From the NCBI RefSeq assembly GCF_964204865.1, contig NC_135264.1, positions 7,160,001 to 7,224,000 on the forward strand: a stretch of DNA of 64,000 nt. The letters are read 5' to 3'. The DNA is from Styela clava (lineage: Eukaryota > Chordata > Ascidiacea > Stolidobranchia > Styelidae). The translations under genes were made by a program, and so were the position numbers. Positions 44,216-54,826 of the stretch are shown here, one piece after another. The first letter of the stretch is position 1. Each line of letters begins with the position of its first letter. Below the pieces are notes generated by a model. It did not search any database, was not told the DNA's origin, and saw only the letters and a program-made list of their open reading frames with translations.

Positions 44216-44333
44216 GCCTACAACCATACCACGTTAAATGCTCCCGATCTTGTTCGATCTCGGAAGTTAAGCAATGTCGGGCTTGGTTAGTACTTGCATG
44301 GGTGACCGGCTGGGAATACCGAGTGTCGTAGGC
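44216..44333 (+). rRNA. 5S rRNA II-89
   Basis: G21A, A27T, C36T, C69T. Confidence 0.88.
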
Positions 44334-44415
44334 TTTTCGTCGCCGTTTCATTCGATTTTGCTCTGTTTTCTAACAACTGCGAAATACAAATAGCCGAATA
44401 GACTACTACTTTATC

Positions 44416-44533
44416 GCCTACAACCATACCACGGTGAATGCACCCGATTTCGTTCGATCTCGGAAGTTAAGCAATGTCGGGCTCGGTTAGTACTTGCATG
44501 GGTGACCGGCTGTGAATACCGAGTGTCGTAGGC
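44416..44533 (+). rRNA. 5S rRNA II-90
   Basis: T19G, C34T, G98T. Confidence 0.9.
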
Positions 44534-44615
44534 TTTTCGTCGCCGTTTCATTCGATTTTGCTCTGTTTTCCAACAACTGCGAAATACAAGTAGCCGAATA
44601 GACTACTACTTTATT

Positions 44616-44733
44616 GCCTACAACCATACCACGTTGAATGCACCCGATCTCGTTCGATCCCGGAAGTTAAGCAATGTCGGGCTCGGTTAGTACTTGCATG
44701 GGTGACCGGCTGGGAATACCGAGTGTCGTAGGC
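44616..44733 (+). rRNA. 5S rRNA II-91
   Basis: T45C; T8; upstream box ACAAGTAG. Confidence 0.92.
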
Positions 44734-44819
44734 TTTTTTTTCGTCGCCGTTCCATTCGTTTTTTCTCTGTTTTCTAACAACTGCAAAATACAAATAGCAG
44801 AACAGGCTACTACTTTATC

Positions 44820-44937
44820 GACTACAACCATACCACGTTGAATGCACCCGATCTCGTTCGATCTCGGAAGTTAAGCAATGTCGGGCTCGGTTAGTACTCG
44901 CATGGGTGACCGGCTGGGAATACCGAGTGTCGTAGGC
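44820..44937 (+). rRNA. 5S rRNA II-92, GACTAC
   Basis: C2A, T80C. Confidence 0.88.
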
Positions 44938-45019
44938 TTTTCGTCGCCTCTTCATTCGATTTTGCTCTGTTTTCCAACAACTGCAAAATACAAATAGCCG
45001 AATAGACTACTACTTTATC

Positions 45020-45137
45020 GCCTACAATCATACCACGTTGAATGCACCCGATCTCGTTCGATCTCGGAAGTTAAGTAATGTCGGGCTCGGTTAGTACTTG
45101 CATGGGTGACCGGCTGGGAATACCGAGTGTCGTAGGC
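45020..45137 (+). rRNA. 5S rRNA II-93
   Basis: C9T, C57T. Confidence 0.9.
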
Positions 45138-45219
45138 TTTTCGTCGCCGTTTCATTCGATTTTGCTCTGTTTTCTAACAATTGCAAAATACAAATAGCCG
45201 AATAGACTACTACTTTATC

Positions 45220-45336
45220 GCCTACAACCATACCACCTTGAATGCACCCGATCTCGTCGATCTCGGAAGTTAAGCATAGTCGGGTTCGGTTAGTACTTGC
45301 ATGGGTGACCGGCTGGGAATACGGAGTGTCGTAAGC
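45220..45336 (+). rRNA. 5S rRNA II-94, 1-nt deletion class
   Basis: Partner of II-73 at offset 4,208. Confidence 0.78.
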
Positions 45337-45418
45337 TTTTCGTCGTCGTTTCATTCGATTTTGCTGTGTTTTCTAACAACTGCGAAATACAAATAGCCGA
45401 ATAGACTACTACTTTATC

Positions 45419-45536
45419 GCCTACAACCATACCACGTTGAATGCACCCGATCTTGTTCGATCTCGGAAGTTAAGCAATGTCGGGCTTGGTTAGTACTTGC
45501 ATGGGTGATCGGCTGGGAATACCGAGTGTCGTAGGC
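45419..45536 (+). rRNA. 5S rRNA II-95
   Basis: C36T, C69T, C91T; T5. Confidence 0.88.
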
Positions 45537-45618
45537 TTTTTGTCGCCGTTTCATTCGATTTTGCTCTGTTTTCTAACAACTGCGAAATACAAATAGCCGA
45601 ATAGACTACTACTTTATC

Positions 45619-45736
45619 GCCTACAACCATACCACGGTGAATGCACCTGATCTCGTTCGATCTCGGAAGTTAAGCAATGTCGGGCTCGGTTAGTACTTGC
45701 ATGTGTGATCGGCTGGGAATACCGAGTGTCGTAGGC
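45619..45736 (+). rRNA. 5S rRNA II-96
   Basis: T19G, C30T, G86T, C91T; T5. Confidence 0.87.
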
Positions 45737-45818
45737 TTTTTGTCGCCGTTTCATTCGATTTTGCTCTGTTTTCTAACAACTGCGAAATACAAATAGCCGA
45801 ATAGACTACTACTTTATT

Positions 45819-45936
45819 GCCTACAACCATACCACGTTGAATGCACCCGATCTCGTTCGATCTCGGAAGTTAAGCAATGTCGGGCTCGGTTAGTACTTGC
45901 ATGGGTGACCGGCTGGGAATACCGAGTGTCGTAGGC
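45819..45936 (+). rRNA. 5S rRNA II-97
   Basis: Consensus; T8. Confidence 0.95.
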
Positions 45937-46022
45937 TTTTTTTTCGTCGCCGTTCCATTCGTTTTTTCTCTGTTTTCTAACAACTGCAAAATACAAATAG
46001 CAGAACAGACTACTACTTTATC

Positions 46023-46140
46023 GACTACAACCATACCACGTTGAATGCACCCGATCTCGTTCGATCTCGGAAGTTAAGCAATGTCGGGCTCGGTTAGTAC
46101 TTGCATGGGTGACCGGCTGGGAATACCGAGTGTCGTAGGC
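46023..46140 (+). rRNA. 5S rRNA II-98, GACTAC
   Basis: C2A; terminator TTTTCTTTCG. The extra monomer of HOR D. Confidence 0.88.
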
Positions 46141-46226
46141 TTTTCTTTCGTCGCCGTTCCATTCGTTTTTTCTCTGTTTTCTAACAACTGCAAAATACAA
46201 ATAACAGAACAGACTACTACTTTATC

Positions 46227-46343
46227 GACTACAACCATACCACGTTGAATGCACCCGATATCGTTCGATCTCGGAAGTTAAGCAATGTCGGGCTCGGTTA
46301 GTACTTGCATGGGTGACCGGTGGGAATACCGAGTGTCGTAGGC
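46227..46343 (+). rRNA. 5S rRNA II-99, GACTAC, no T-run
   Basis: GATATCG; 1-nt loss as in II-77; followed by TCTTCG. Confidence 0.8.
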
Positions 46344-46425
46344 TCTTCGTCGCCGCTTCATTCGATTTTGCTCTGTTTTCCAACAACTGCGAAATACAAA
46401 TAGCCGAATAGACTACTACTTTATC

Positions 46426-46543
46426 GCCTACAACCATACCACGTTGAATGCACCCGATCTCGTTCGATCTCGGAAGTTAAGCAATGTCGGGCTCGGTTAA
46501 TACTTGCATGGGTGACCGGCTGGGAATACCGAGTGTCGTAGGC
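46426..46543 (+). rRNA. 5S rRNA II-100
   Basis: G75A. Confidence 0.92.
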
Positions 46544-46625
46544 TTTTCGTCGCCGTTTCATTCGATTTTGCTCTGTTTTCCAACAACTGCAAAATACAAA
46601 TAGACGAATAGACTACTACTTTATC

Positions 46626-46743
46626 GCCTACAACCATACCACGTTGAATGCACCCGATCTCGTTCGATCTCTGAAGTTAAGCAATGTCGGGCTCGGTTAG
46701 TAGTTGCATGGGTGACCGGCTGGGAATACCGAGTGTCGTAGGC
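46626..46743 (+). rRNA. 5S rRNA II-101
   Basis: G47T, C78G. Confidence 0.9.
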
Positions 46744-46825
46744 TTTTCGTCGCCGTTTCATTCGATTTTGCTCTGTTTTCCAACAACTGCGAAATACAAA
46801 TAGCCGAATAGACTACTACTTTATC

Positions 46826-46943
46826 GCCTACAACCATACCACGTTGAATGCACCCGATCTCGTTCGATCTCGGAAGTTAAGCAATGTCGGGCTCGGTTAG
46901 TACTTGCATGGGTGACCGGCTGGGAATACCGAGTGTCGTAGGC
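46826..46943 (+). rRNA. 5S rRNA II-102
   Basis: Consensus. Confidence 0.95.
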
Positions 46944-47025
46944 TTTTCGTCGCCGTTTCATTCGATTTTGCTCTGTTTTCCAACAACTGCGAAATACAAA
47001 TAGCAGAATAGACTACTACTTTATC

Positions 47026-47142
47026 GCCTACAACCATACCACGTTGAATGCACCCGATTTCGTCGATCTCGGAAGTTAAGCAATGTCGGGTTCGGTTAGT
47101 TCTTGCATGGGTGACAGGCTGGGAATACCGAGTGTCGTAAGC
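47026..47142 (+). rRNA. 5S rRNA II-103, 1-nt deletion class
   Basis: Partner of II-81. Confidence 0.8.
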
Positions 47143-47224
47143 TTTTCGTCGTCGTTTCATTCGATTTTCCTGTGTTTTCTAACAACTGCGAAATACAAAT
47201 AGCAGAATAGACTACTACTTTATC

Positions 47225-47342
47225 GCCTACAACCATACCACGTTGAATGCTCCCGATCTTGTTCGATCTCGGAAGTTAAGCAATGTCGGGCTTGGTTAGT
47301 ACTTGCATGGGTGACCGGCTGGGAATACCGAGTGTCGTAGGC
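47225..47342 (+). rRNA. 5S rRNA II-104
   Basis: A27T, C36T, C69T. Confidence 0.9.
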
Positions 47343-47424
47343 TTTTCGTCGCCGTTTCATTCGATTTTGCTCTGTTTTCTAACAACTGCGAAATACAAAT
47401 AGCCGAATAGACTACTACTTTATC

Positions 47425-47542
47425 GCCTACAACCATACCACGGTGAATGCACCCGATCTCGTTCGATCTCGGAAGTTAAGCAATGTCGGGCTCGGTTAGT
47501 ACTTGCATGGGTGACCGGCTGGGAATACCGAGTGTCGTAGGC
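47425..47542 (+). rRNA. 5S rRNA II-105
   Basis: T19G. Confidence 0.93.
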
Positions 47543-47624
47543 TTTTCGTCGCCGTTTCATTCGATTTTGCTCTGTTTTCCAACAACTGCGAAATACAAAT
47601 AGCCGAATAGACTACTACTTTATT

Positions 47625-47742
47625 GCCTACAACCATACCACGTTGAATGCACCCGATCTCGTTCGATCCCGGAAGTTAAGCAATGTCGGGCTCGGTTAGT
47701 ACTTGCATGGGTGACCGGCTGGGAATACCGAGTGTCGTAGGC
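47625..47742 (+). rRNA. 5S rRNA II-106
   Basis: T45C; T8. Confidence 0.93.
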
Positions 47743-47828
47743 TTTTTTTTCGTCGCCGTTCCATTCGTTTTTTCTCTGTTTTCTAACAACTGCAAAATAC
47801 AAATAGCAGAACAGGCTACTACTTTATC

Positions 47829-47946
47829 GACTACAACCATACCACGTTGAATGCACCCGATCTCGTTCGATCTCGGAAGTTAAGCAATGTCGGGCTCGGT
47901 TAGTACTCGCATGGGTGACCGGCTGGGAATACCGAGTGTCGTAGGC
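47829..47946 (+). rRNA. 5S rRNA II-107, GACTAC
   Basis: C2A, T80C. Confidence 0.88.
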
Positions 47947-48028
47947 TTTTCGTCGCCTCTTCATTCGATTTTGCTCTGTTTTCCAACAACTGCAAAATAC
48001 AAATAGCCGAATAGACTACTACTTTATC

Positions 48029-48146
48029 GCCTACAACCATACCACGTTGAATGCACCCGATCTCGTTCGATCTCGGAAGTTAAGCAATGTCGGGCTCGGT
48101 TAGTACTTGCATGGGTGACCGGCTGGGCATACCGAGTGTCGTAGGC
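48029..48146 (+). rRNA. 5S rRNA II-108
   Basis: A100C. Confidence 0.93.
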
Positions 48147-48228
48147 TTTTCGTCGCCGTTTCATTCGATTTTGCTCTGTTTTCCAACAACTGCGAAATAC
48201 AAATAGCCGAATAGACTACTACTTTATC

Positions 48229-48346
48229 GCCTACAACCATACCACGTTGAATGCACCCGATCTCGTTCGATCTCGGAAGTTAAGCAATGTCGGGCTCGGT
48301 TAGTACTTGCATGGGTGACCGGCTGGGAATACCGAGTGTCGTAGGC
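48229..48346 (+). rRNA. 5S rRNA II-109
   Basis: Consensus. Confidence 0.95.
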
Positions 48347-48428
48347 TTTTCGTCGCCGTTTCATTCGATTTTGCTCTGTTTTCCAACAACTGCGAAATAC
48401 AAATAGCAGAATAGACTACTACTTTATC

Positions 48429-48545
48429 GCCTACAACCATACCACGTTGAATGCACCCGATCCCGTCGATCTCGGAAGTTAAGCAATGTCGGGTTCGGTT
48501 AGTACTTGCATGGGTGACAGGCTGGGAATACCGAGTGTCGTAAGC
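48429..48545 (+). rRNA. 5S rRNA II-110, 1-nt deletion class
   Basis: GATCCCGTCG; C92A; GTAAGC. Confidence 0.8.
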
Positions 48546-48627
48546 TTTTCGTCGTCGTTTCATTCGATTTTCCTGTGTTTTCTAACAACTGCGAAATACA
48601 AATAGCAGAATAGACTACTACTTTATC

Positions 48628-48745
48628 GCCTACAACCATACCACGTTAAATGCTCCCGATCTTGTTCGATCTCGGAAGTTAAGCAATGTCGGGCTTGGTT
48701 AGTACTTGCATGGGTGACCGGCTGGGAATACCGAGTGTCGTAGGC
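48628..48745 (+). rRNA. 5S rRNA II-111
   Basis: G21A, A27T, C36T, C69T. Confidence 0.88.
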
Positions 48746-48827
48746 TTTTCGTCGCCGTTTCATTCGATTTTGCTCTGTTTTCTAACAACTGCGAAATACA
48801 AATAGCCGAATAGACTACTACTTTATC

Positions 48828-48945
48828 GCCTACAACCATACCACGGTGAATGCACCCGATCTCGTTCGATCTCGGAAGTTAAGCAATGTCGGGCTCGGTT
48901 AGTACTTGCATGGGTGACCGGCTGTGAATACCGAGTGTCGTAGGC
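48828..48945 (+). rRNA. 5S rRNA II-112
   Basis: T19G, G98T. Confidence 0.9.
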
Positions 48946-49027
48946 TTTTCGTCGCCGTTTCATTCGATTTTGCTCTGTTTTCCAACAACTGCGAAATACA
49001 AATAGCCGAATAGACTACTACTTTATT

Positions 49028-49145
49028 GCCTACAACCATACCACGTTGAATGCACCCGATCTCGTTCGATCCCGGAAGTTAAACAATGTCGGGCTCGGTT
49101 AGTACTTGCATGGGTGACCGGCTGGGAATACCGAGTGTCGTAGGC
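49028..49145 (+). rRNA. 5S rRNA II-113
   Basis: T45C, G56A (box A); T8. Confidence 0.9.
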
Positions 49146-49231
49146 TTTTTTTTCGTCGCCGTTCCATTCGTTTTTTCTCTGTTTTCTAACAACTGCAAAA
49201 TACAAATAGCAGAACAGGCTACTACTTTATC

Positions 49232-49349
49232 GACTACAACCATACCACGTTGAATGCACCCGATCTCGTTCGATCTCGGAAGTTAAGCAATGTCGGGCTC
49301 GGTTAGTACTCGCATGGGTGACCGGCTGGAAATACCGAGTGTCGTAGGC
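49232..49349 (+). rRNA. 5S rRNA II-114, GACTAC
   Basis: C2A, T80C, G99A. Confidence 0.87.
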
Positions 49350-49431
49350 TTTTCGTCGCCTCTTCATTCGATTTTGCTCTGTTTTCCAACAACTGCAAAA
49401 TACAAATAGCCGAATAGACTACTACTTTATC

Positions 49432-49549
49432 GCCTACAATCATACCACGTTGAATGCACCCGATCTCGTTCGATCTCGGAAGTTAAGTAATGTCGGGCTC
49501 GGTTAGTACTTGCATGGGTGACCGGCTGGGAATACCGAGTGTCGTAGGC
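49432..49549 (+). rRNA. 5S rRNA II-115
   Basis: C9T, C57T. Confidence 0.9.
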
Positions 49550-49631
49550 TTTTCGTCGCCGTTTCATTCGATTTTGCTCTGTTTTCTAACAACTGCGAAA
49601 TACAAATAGCCGAATAGACTACTACTTTATC

Positions 49632-49749
49632 GCCTACAACCATACCACGGTAATTGCACCCGATCTCGTTCGATCTCGGAAGTTAAGCAATGTCGGGCTC
49701 GGTTAGTACTTGCATGGGTGACCGTCTGGGAATACCGAGTGTCGTAGGC
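49632..49749 (+). rRNA. 5S rRNA II-116
   Basis: CACGGTAATTGC at 16-26; G94T. Confidence 0.88.
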
Positions 49750-49831
49750 TTTTCGTCGCCGTTTCATTCGATTTTGCTCTGTTTTCCAACAACTGCGAAA
49801 TACAAATAGCCGAATAGACTACTACTTTATT

Positions 49832-49949
49832 GCCTACAACCATACCACGTTGAATGCACCCGATCTCGTTCGATCCCGGAAGTTAAGCAATGTCGGGCTC
49901 GGTTAGTACTTGCATGGGTGACCGGCTGGGAATACCGAGTGTCGTAGGC
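49832..49949 (+). rRNA. 5S rRNA II-117
   Basis: T45C; T8. Confidence 0.93.
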
Positions 49950-50035
49950 TTTTTTTTCGTCGCCGTTCCATTCGTTTTTTCTCTGTTTTCTAACAACTGC
50001 AAAATACAAATAGCAGAACAGGCTACTACTTTATC

Positions 50036-50153
50036 GACTACAACCATACCACGTTGAATGCACCCGATCTCGTTCGATCTCGGAAGTTAAGCAATGTCGG
50101 GCTCGGTTAGTACTTGCATGGATGACCGGCTGGGAATACCGAGTGTCGTAGGC
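50036..50153 (+). rRNA. 5S rRNA II-118, GACTAC
   Basis: C2A, G87A. Confidence 0.88.
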
Positions 50154-50235
50154 TTTTCGTCGCCTCTTCATTCGATTTTGCTCTGTTTTCCAACAACTGC
50201 AAAATACAAATAGCCGAATAGACTTCTACTTTATT

Positions 50236-50353
50236 GCCTACTACCATACCACGTTGAATGCACCCGATCTCGTTCGATCTCGGAAGTTAAGCAATGTCGG
50301 GCTCGGTTAGTACTTGCATGGGTGACCGGCTGGGCATACCGAGTGTCGTAGGC
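50236..50353 (+). rRNA. 5S rRNA II-119
   Basis: A7T (CTACTACC), A100C. Confidence 0.9.
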
Positions 50354-50435
50354 TTTTCGTCGCCGTTTCATTCGATTTTGCTCTGTTTTCCAACAACTGC
50401 GAAATACAAATAGCCGAATAGACTACTACTTTATC

Positions 50436-50553
50436 GCCTACAACCATACCACGTTGAATGCACCCGATCTCGTTCGATCTCGGAAGTTAAGCAATGTCGG
50501 GCTCGGTTAGTACTTGCATGGGTGACCGGCTGGGAATACCGAGTGTCGTAGGC
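50436..50553 (+). rRNA. 5S rRNA II-120
   Basis: Consensus. Confidence 0.95.
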
Positions 50554-50635
50554 TTTTCGTCGCCGTTTCATTCGATTTTGCTCTGTTTTCCAACAACTGC
50601 GAAATACAAATAGCAGAATAGACTACTACTTTATC

Positions 50636-50752
50636 GCCTACAACCATACCACGTTGAATGCACCCGATCCCGTCGATCTCGGAAGTTAAGCAATGTCGGG
50701 TTCGGTTAGTACTTGCATGGGTGACAGGCTGGGAATACCGAGTGTCGTAAGC
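50636..50752 (+). rRNA. 5S rRNA II-121, 1-nt deletion class
   Basis: Partner of II-110 at offset 2,207. Confidence 0.8.
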
Positions 50753-50834
50753 TTTTCGTCGTCGTTTCATTCGATTTTCCTGTGTTTTCTAACAACTGCG
50801 AAATACAAATAGCAGAATAGACTACTACTTTATC

Positions 50835-50952
50835 GCCTACAACCATACCACGTTAAATGCTCCCGATCTTGTTCGATCTCGGAAGTTAAGCAATGTCGGG
50901 CTTGGTTAGTACTTGCATGGGTGACCGGCTGGGAATACCGAGTGTCGTAGGC
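50835..50952 (+). rRNA. 5S rRNA II-122
   Basis: G21A, A27T, C36T, C69T. Confidence 0.88.
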
Positions 50953-51034
50953 TTTTCGTCGCCGTTTCATTCGATTTTGCTCTGTTTTCTAACAACTGCG
51001 AAATACAAATAGCCGAATAGACTACTACTTTATC

Positions 51035-51152
51035 GCCTACAACCATACCACGGTGAATGCACCCGATCTCGTTCGATCTCGGAAGTTAAGCAATGTCGGG
51101 CTCGGTTAGTACTTGCATGGGTGACCGGCTGTGAATACCGAGTGTCGTAGGC
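51035..51152 (+). rRNA. 5S rRNA II-123
   Basis: T19G, G98T. Confidence 0.9.
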
Positions 51153-51234
51153 TTTTCGTCGCCGTTTCATTCGATTTTGCTCTGTTTTCCAACAACTGCG
51201 AAATACAAATAGTCGAATAGACTACTACTTTATT

Positions 51235-51352
51235 GCCTACAACCATACCAAGTTGAATGCACCCGATCTCGTTCGATCCCGGAAGTTAAGCAATGTCGGG
51301 CTCGGTTAGTACTTGCATGGGTGACCGGCTGGGAATACCGAGTGTCGTAGGC
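51235..51352 (+). rRNA. 5S rRNA II-124
   Basis: C17A, T45C; T8. Confidence 0.9.
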
Positions 51353-51438
51353 TTTTTTTTCGTCGCCGTTCCATTCGTTTTTTCTCTGTTTTCTAACAAC
51401 TGCAAAATACAAATAGCAGAACAGGCTACTACTTTATC

Positions 51439-51556
51439 GACTACAACCATACCACGTTGAATGCACCCGATCTCGTTCGATCTCGGAAGTTAAGCAATGT
51501 CGGGCTCGGTTAGTACTCGCATGGGTGACCGGCTGGGAATACCGAGTGTCGTAGGC
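51439..51556 (+). rRNA. 5S rRNA II-125, GACTAC
   Basis: C2A, T80C. Confidence 0.88.
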
Positions 51557-51638
51557 TTTTCGTCGCCTCTTCATTCGATTTTGCTCTGTTTTCCAACAAC
51601 TGCAAAATACAAATAGCCGAATAGACTACTACTTTATC

Positions 51639-51756
51639 GCCTACAATCATACCACGTTGAATGCACCCGATCTCGTTCGATCTCGGAAGTTAAGTAATGT
51701 CGGGCTCGGTTAGTACTTGCATGGGTGACCGGCTGGGAATACCGAGTGTCGTAGGC
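51639..51756 (+). rRNA. 5S rRNA II-126
   Basis: C9T, C57T. Confidence 0.9.
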
Positions 51757-51838
51757 TTTTCGTCGCCGTTTCATTCGATTTTGCTCTGTTTTCTAACAAC
51801 TGCGAAATACAAATAGCCGAATAGACTACTACTTTATC

Positions 51839-51956
51839 GCCTACAACCATACCACGGTAATTGCACCCGATCTCGTTCGATCTCGGAAGTTAAGCAATGT
51901 CGGGCTCGGTTAGTACTTGCATGGGTGACCGTCTGGGAATACCGAGTGTCGTAGGC
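51839..51956 (+). rRNA. 5S rRNA II-127
   Basis: CACGGTAATTGC; G94T. Confidence 0.88.
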
Positions 51957-52038
51957 TTTTCGTCGCCGTTTCATTCGATTTTGCTCTGTTTTCCAACAAC
52001 TGCGAAATACAAATAGCCGAATAGACTACTACTTTATT

Positions 52039-52156
52039 GCCTACAACCATACCACGTTGAATGCACCCGATCTCGTTCGATCCCGGAAGTTAAGCAATGT
52101 CGGGCTCGGTTAGTACTTGCATGGGTGACCGGCTGGGAATACCGAGTGTCGTAGGC
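52039..52156 (+). rRNA. 5S rRNA II-128
   Basis: T45C; T8. Confidence 0.93.
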
Positions 52157-52242
52157 TTTTTTTTCGTCGCCGTTCCATTCGTTTTTTCTCTGTTTTCTAA
52201 CAACTGCAAAATACAAATAGCAGAACAGGCTACTACTTTATC

Positions 52243-52360
52243 GACTACAACCATACCACGTTGAATGCACCCGATCTCGTTCGATCTCGGAAGTTAAGCA
52301 ATGTCGGGCTCGGTTAGTACTTGCATGGATGACCGGCTGGGAATACCGAGTGTCGTAGGC
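52243..52360 (+). rRNA. 5S rRNA II-129, GACTAC
   Basis: C2A, G87A. Confidence 0.88.
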
Positions 52361-52442
52361 TTTTCGTCGCCTCTTCATTCGATTTTGCTCTGTTTTCCAA
52401 CAACTGCAAAATACAAATAGCCGAATAGACTTCTACTTTATT

Positions 52443-52560
52443 GCCTACTACCATACCACGTTGAATGCACCCGATCTCGTTCGATCTCGGAAGTTAAGCA
52501 ATGTCGGGCTCGGTTAGTACTTGCATGGGTGACCGGCTGGGAATACCGAGTGTCGCAGGC
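52443..52560 (+). rRNA. 5S rRNA II-130
   Basis: A7T; T114C (GCAGGC end). Confidence 0.9.
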
Positions 52561-52642
52561 TTTTCGTCGCCGTTTCATTCGATTTTGCTCTGTTTTCCAA
52601 CAACTGCGAAATACAAATAGCCGAATAGACTACTACTTTATC

Positions 52643-52760
52643 GCCTACAACCATACCACGTTGAATGCACCCGATCTCGTTCGATCTCGGAAGTTAAGCA
52701 ATGTCGGGCTCGGTTAGTACTTGCATGGGTGACCGGCTGGGAATACCGAGTGTCGTAGGC
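52643..52760 (+). rRNA. 5S rRNA II-131
   Basis: Consensus. Confidence 0.95.
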
Positions 52761-52842
52761 TTTTCGTCGCCGTTTCATTCGATTTTGCTCTGTTTTCCAA
52801 CAACTGCGAAATACAAATAGCCGAATAGACTACTACTTTATC

Positions 52843-52960
52843 GCCTACAACCATACCACGTTGAATGCACCCGATCTCGTTCGATCTCGGAAGTTAAGCA
52901 ATGTCGGGCTCGGTTAGTACTTGCATGGGTGACCGGCTGGGAATACCGAGTGTCGTAGGC
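52843..52960 (+). rRNA. 5S rRNA II-132
   Basis: Consensus; T5. Confidence 0.95.
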
Positions 52961-53042
52961 TTTTTGTCGCCGTTTCATTCGATTTTGCTCTGTTTTCCAA
53001 CAACTGCAAAATACAAATAGCCGAATAGACTACTACTTTATC

Positions 53043-53160
53043 GCCTACAACCATACCGCGTTGAATGCACCCGATCTCGTTCGATCTCGGATGTTAAGCA
53101 ATATCGGGCTCGGTTAGTACTTGCATGGATGACCGGCTGGGAATACCGAGTGTCGTAGGC
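53043..53160 (+). rRNA. 5S rRNA II-133
   Basis: A16G, A50T-type change (GGATGTTAAG), G61A, G87A. Confidence 0.87.
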
Positions 53161-53242
53161 TTTTCGTCGCCGTTTCATTCGATTTTGCTCTGTTTTCCAA
53201 CAACTGCGAAATACAAATAGCCGAATAGACTACTACTTTATC

Positions 53243-53350
53243 GCCTACAACCATACCACGTTGAATGCACCCGATCTCGGAAGTTAAGCAATGTCGGGCT
53301 CGGTTAGTACTTGCGTGGGTGACCGGCTGGGAATACCGAGTGTCGTAGGC
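53243..53350 (+). rRNA. 5S rRNA II-134, 10-nt deletion
   Basis: A83G; terminator TTTTGG. Confidence 0.72.
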
Positions 53351-53432
53351 TTTTGGTCGCCGTTTCATTCGATTTTGCTCTGTTTTCCAACAACTGCGAA
53401 ATACAAATAGTCGAATAGACTACTACTTTAAC

Positions 53433-53550
53433 GCCTACAACCATACCACGTTGAATGCACCCGTTATCGTTCGATCTCGGAAGTTAAGCAATGTCGGGCT
53501 CGGTTAGTACTTGCATGGGTGACCGGCTGAGAATACCGAGTGTCGTAGGC
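53433..53550 (+). rRNA. 5S rRNA II-135, GTTATCG
   Basis: G98A. Confidence 0.9.
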
Positions 53551-53632
53551 TTTTCGTCGCCGTTTCATTCGATTTTGCTCTGTTTTCCAACAACTGCGAA
53601 ATACAAATAGCCGAATAGACTACTACTTTATC

Positions 53633-53740
53633 GCCTACAACCATACCACGTTGAATGCACTCGATCTCGGAAGTTAAGCAATGTCGGGCTCGGTTAGTAC
53701 TTGCATGGGTGACCGGCTGGGAATACCGAGTGTCGTAGGC
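53633..53740 (+). rRNA. 5S rRNA II-136, 10-nt deletion
   Basis: C29T; spacer one base shorter (TTTTGTCGCC). Confidence 0.72.
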
Positions 53741-53821
53741 TTTTGTCGCCGTTTCATTCGATTTTGCTCTGTTTTCCAACAACTGCGAAATACAAATAGC
53801 CGAATAGACTACTACTTTATC

Positions 53822-53939
53822 GCCTACAACCATACCAAGTTGAATGCACCCGTTATCGTTCGATCTCGGAAGTTAAGCAATGTCAGGCTCGGTAAGTACT
53901 TGCATGGGTGACCGGCTGGGAATACCAAGTGTCGTAGGC
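53822..53939 (+). rRNA. 5S rRNA II-137, GTTATCG
   Basis: C17A, G64A, T73A, G106A. Confidence 0.87.
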
Positions 53940-54021
53940 TTTTCGTCGCCGTTTCATTCGATTTTGCTCTGTTTTCCAACAACTGCGAAATACAAATAGC
54001 CGAATAGACTACTACTTTATT

Positions 54022-54139
54022 GCCTACAACCATATCACGGTGAATGCACCCGATCTCGTTCGATCTCGGAAGTTAAGCATTGTCGGGCTCGGTTAGTACT
54101 TGCATGGGTGACCGGCTGGGAATACCGAGTGTCGTAGGC
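54022..54139 (+). rRNA. 5S rRNA II-138
   Basis: C14T, T19G, A59T. Confidence 0.88.
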
Positions 54140-54221
54140 TTTTCGTCGCCGTTTCATTCGATTTTGCTCTGTTTTCCAACAACTGCGAAATACAAATAGC
54201 CGAATAGACTACTACTTTATT

Positions 54222-54339
54222 GCCTACAACCATACTACGTTGAATGCACCCGATCTCGTTCGATCCCGGAAGTTAAGCAATGTCGGGCTCGGTTAGTACT
54301 TGCATGGGTGACCGGCTGGGAATACCGAGTGTCGTAGGC
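54222..54339 (+). rRNA. 5S rRNA II-139
   Basis: C15T, T45C; T8. Confidence 0.9.
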
Positions 54340-54426
54340 TTTTTTTTCGTCGCCGTTCCATTCGTTTTTTCTCTGTTTTCTAACAACTGCAAAATACAAA
54401 TAGCAGAACAGGCTACTTACTTTATC

Positions 54427-54544
54427 GACTACAACCATACCACGTTGAATGCACCCGATCTCGTTCGATCTCGGAAGTTAAGCAATGTCGGGCTCGGTTA
54501 GTACTTGCATGGGTGACCGGCTGGGAATACCGAGTGTCGTAGGC
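54427..54544 (+). rRNA. 5S rRNA II-140, GACTAC
   Basis: C2A; upstream spacer has one extra T (CTACTTACTTT). Confidence 0.88.
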
Positions 54545-54626
54545 TTTTCGTCGCCTCTCCATTCGATTTTGCTTTGTTTTCCAACAACTGCAAAATACAA
54601 ATAGCCGAATAGACTTCTACTTTATC

Positions 54627-54744
54627 GCCTACAACCATACCACGTTGAATGCACCCGATCTCGTTCGATCCCGGAAGTTAAGCAATGTCGGGCTCGGTTA
54701 GTACTTGCATGGGTGGCCGGCTGGGAATACCGAGTGTCGTAGGC
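54627..54744 (+). rRNA. 5S rRNA II-141
   Basis: T45C, A90G. Confidence 0.92.
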
Positions 54745-54826
54745 TTTTCGTCGCCGTTTCATTCGATTTTGCTCTGTTTTCCAACAACTGCGAAATACAA
54801 ATAGCCGAATAGACTACTACTTTATC

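Larger units (their letters stand above)
41815..49631 (+). repeat. higher-order repeat D, offset 4,412 bp (17 monomers shared)
   Basis: 41,815-45,219 recurs at 46,227-49,631 with few differences (for example GATTTCG versus GATCTCG in II-90/II-112, GATCTCG versus GATATCG in II-77/II-99). 41,012-41,814 matches 45,220-46,022 at offset 4,208; one extra monomer (II-98, 204 bp) explains the shift. Confidence 0.88.
48029..52442 (+). repeat. higher-order repeat E, 11-monomer tandem duplication (2,207 bp)
   Basis: 48,029-50,235 and 50,236-52,442. Shared markers are the GTAAGC copies (II-110/II-121), GGTAATTGC (II-116/II-127) and GCATGGATG (II-118/II-129). Differences are single bases. Confidence 0.88.
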
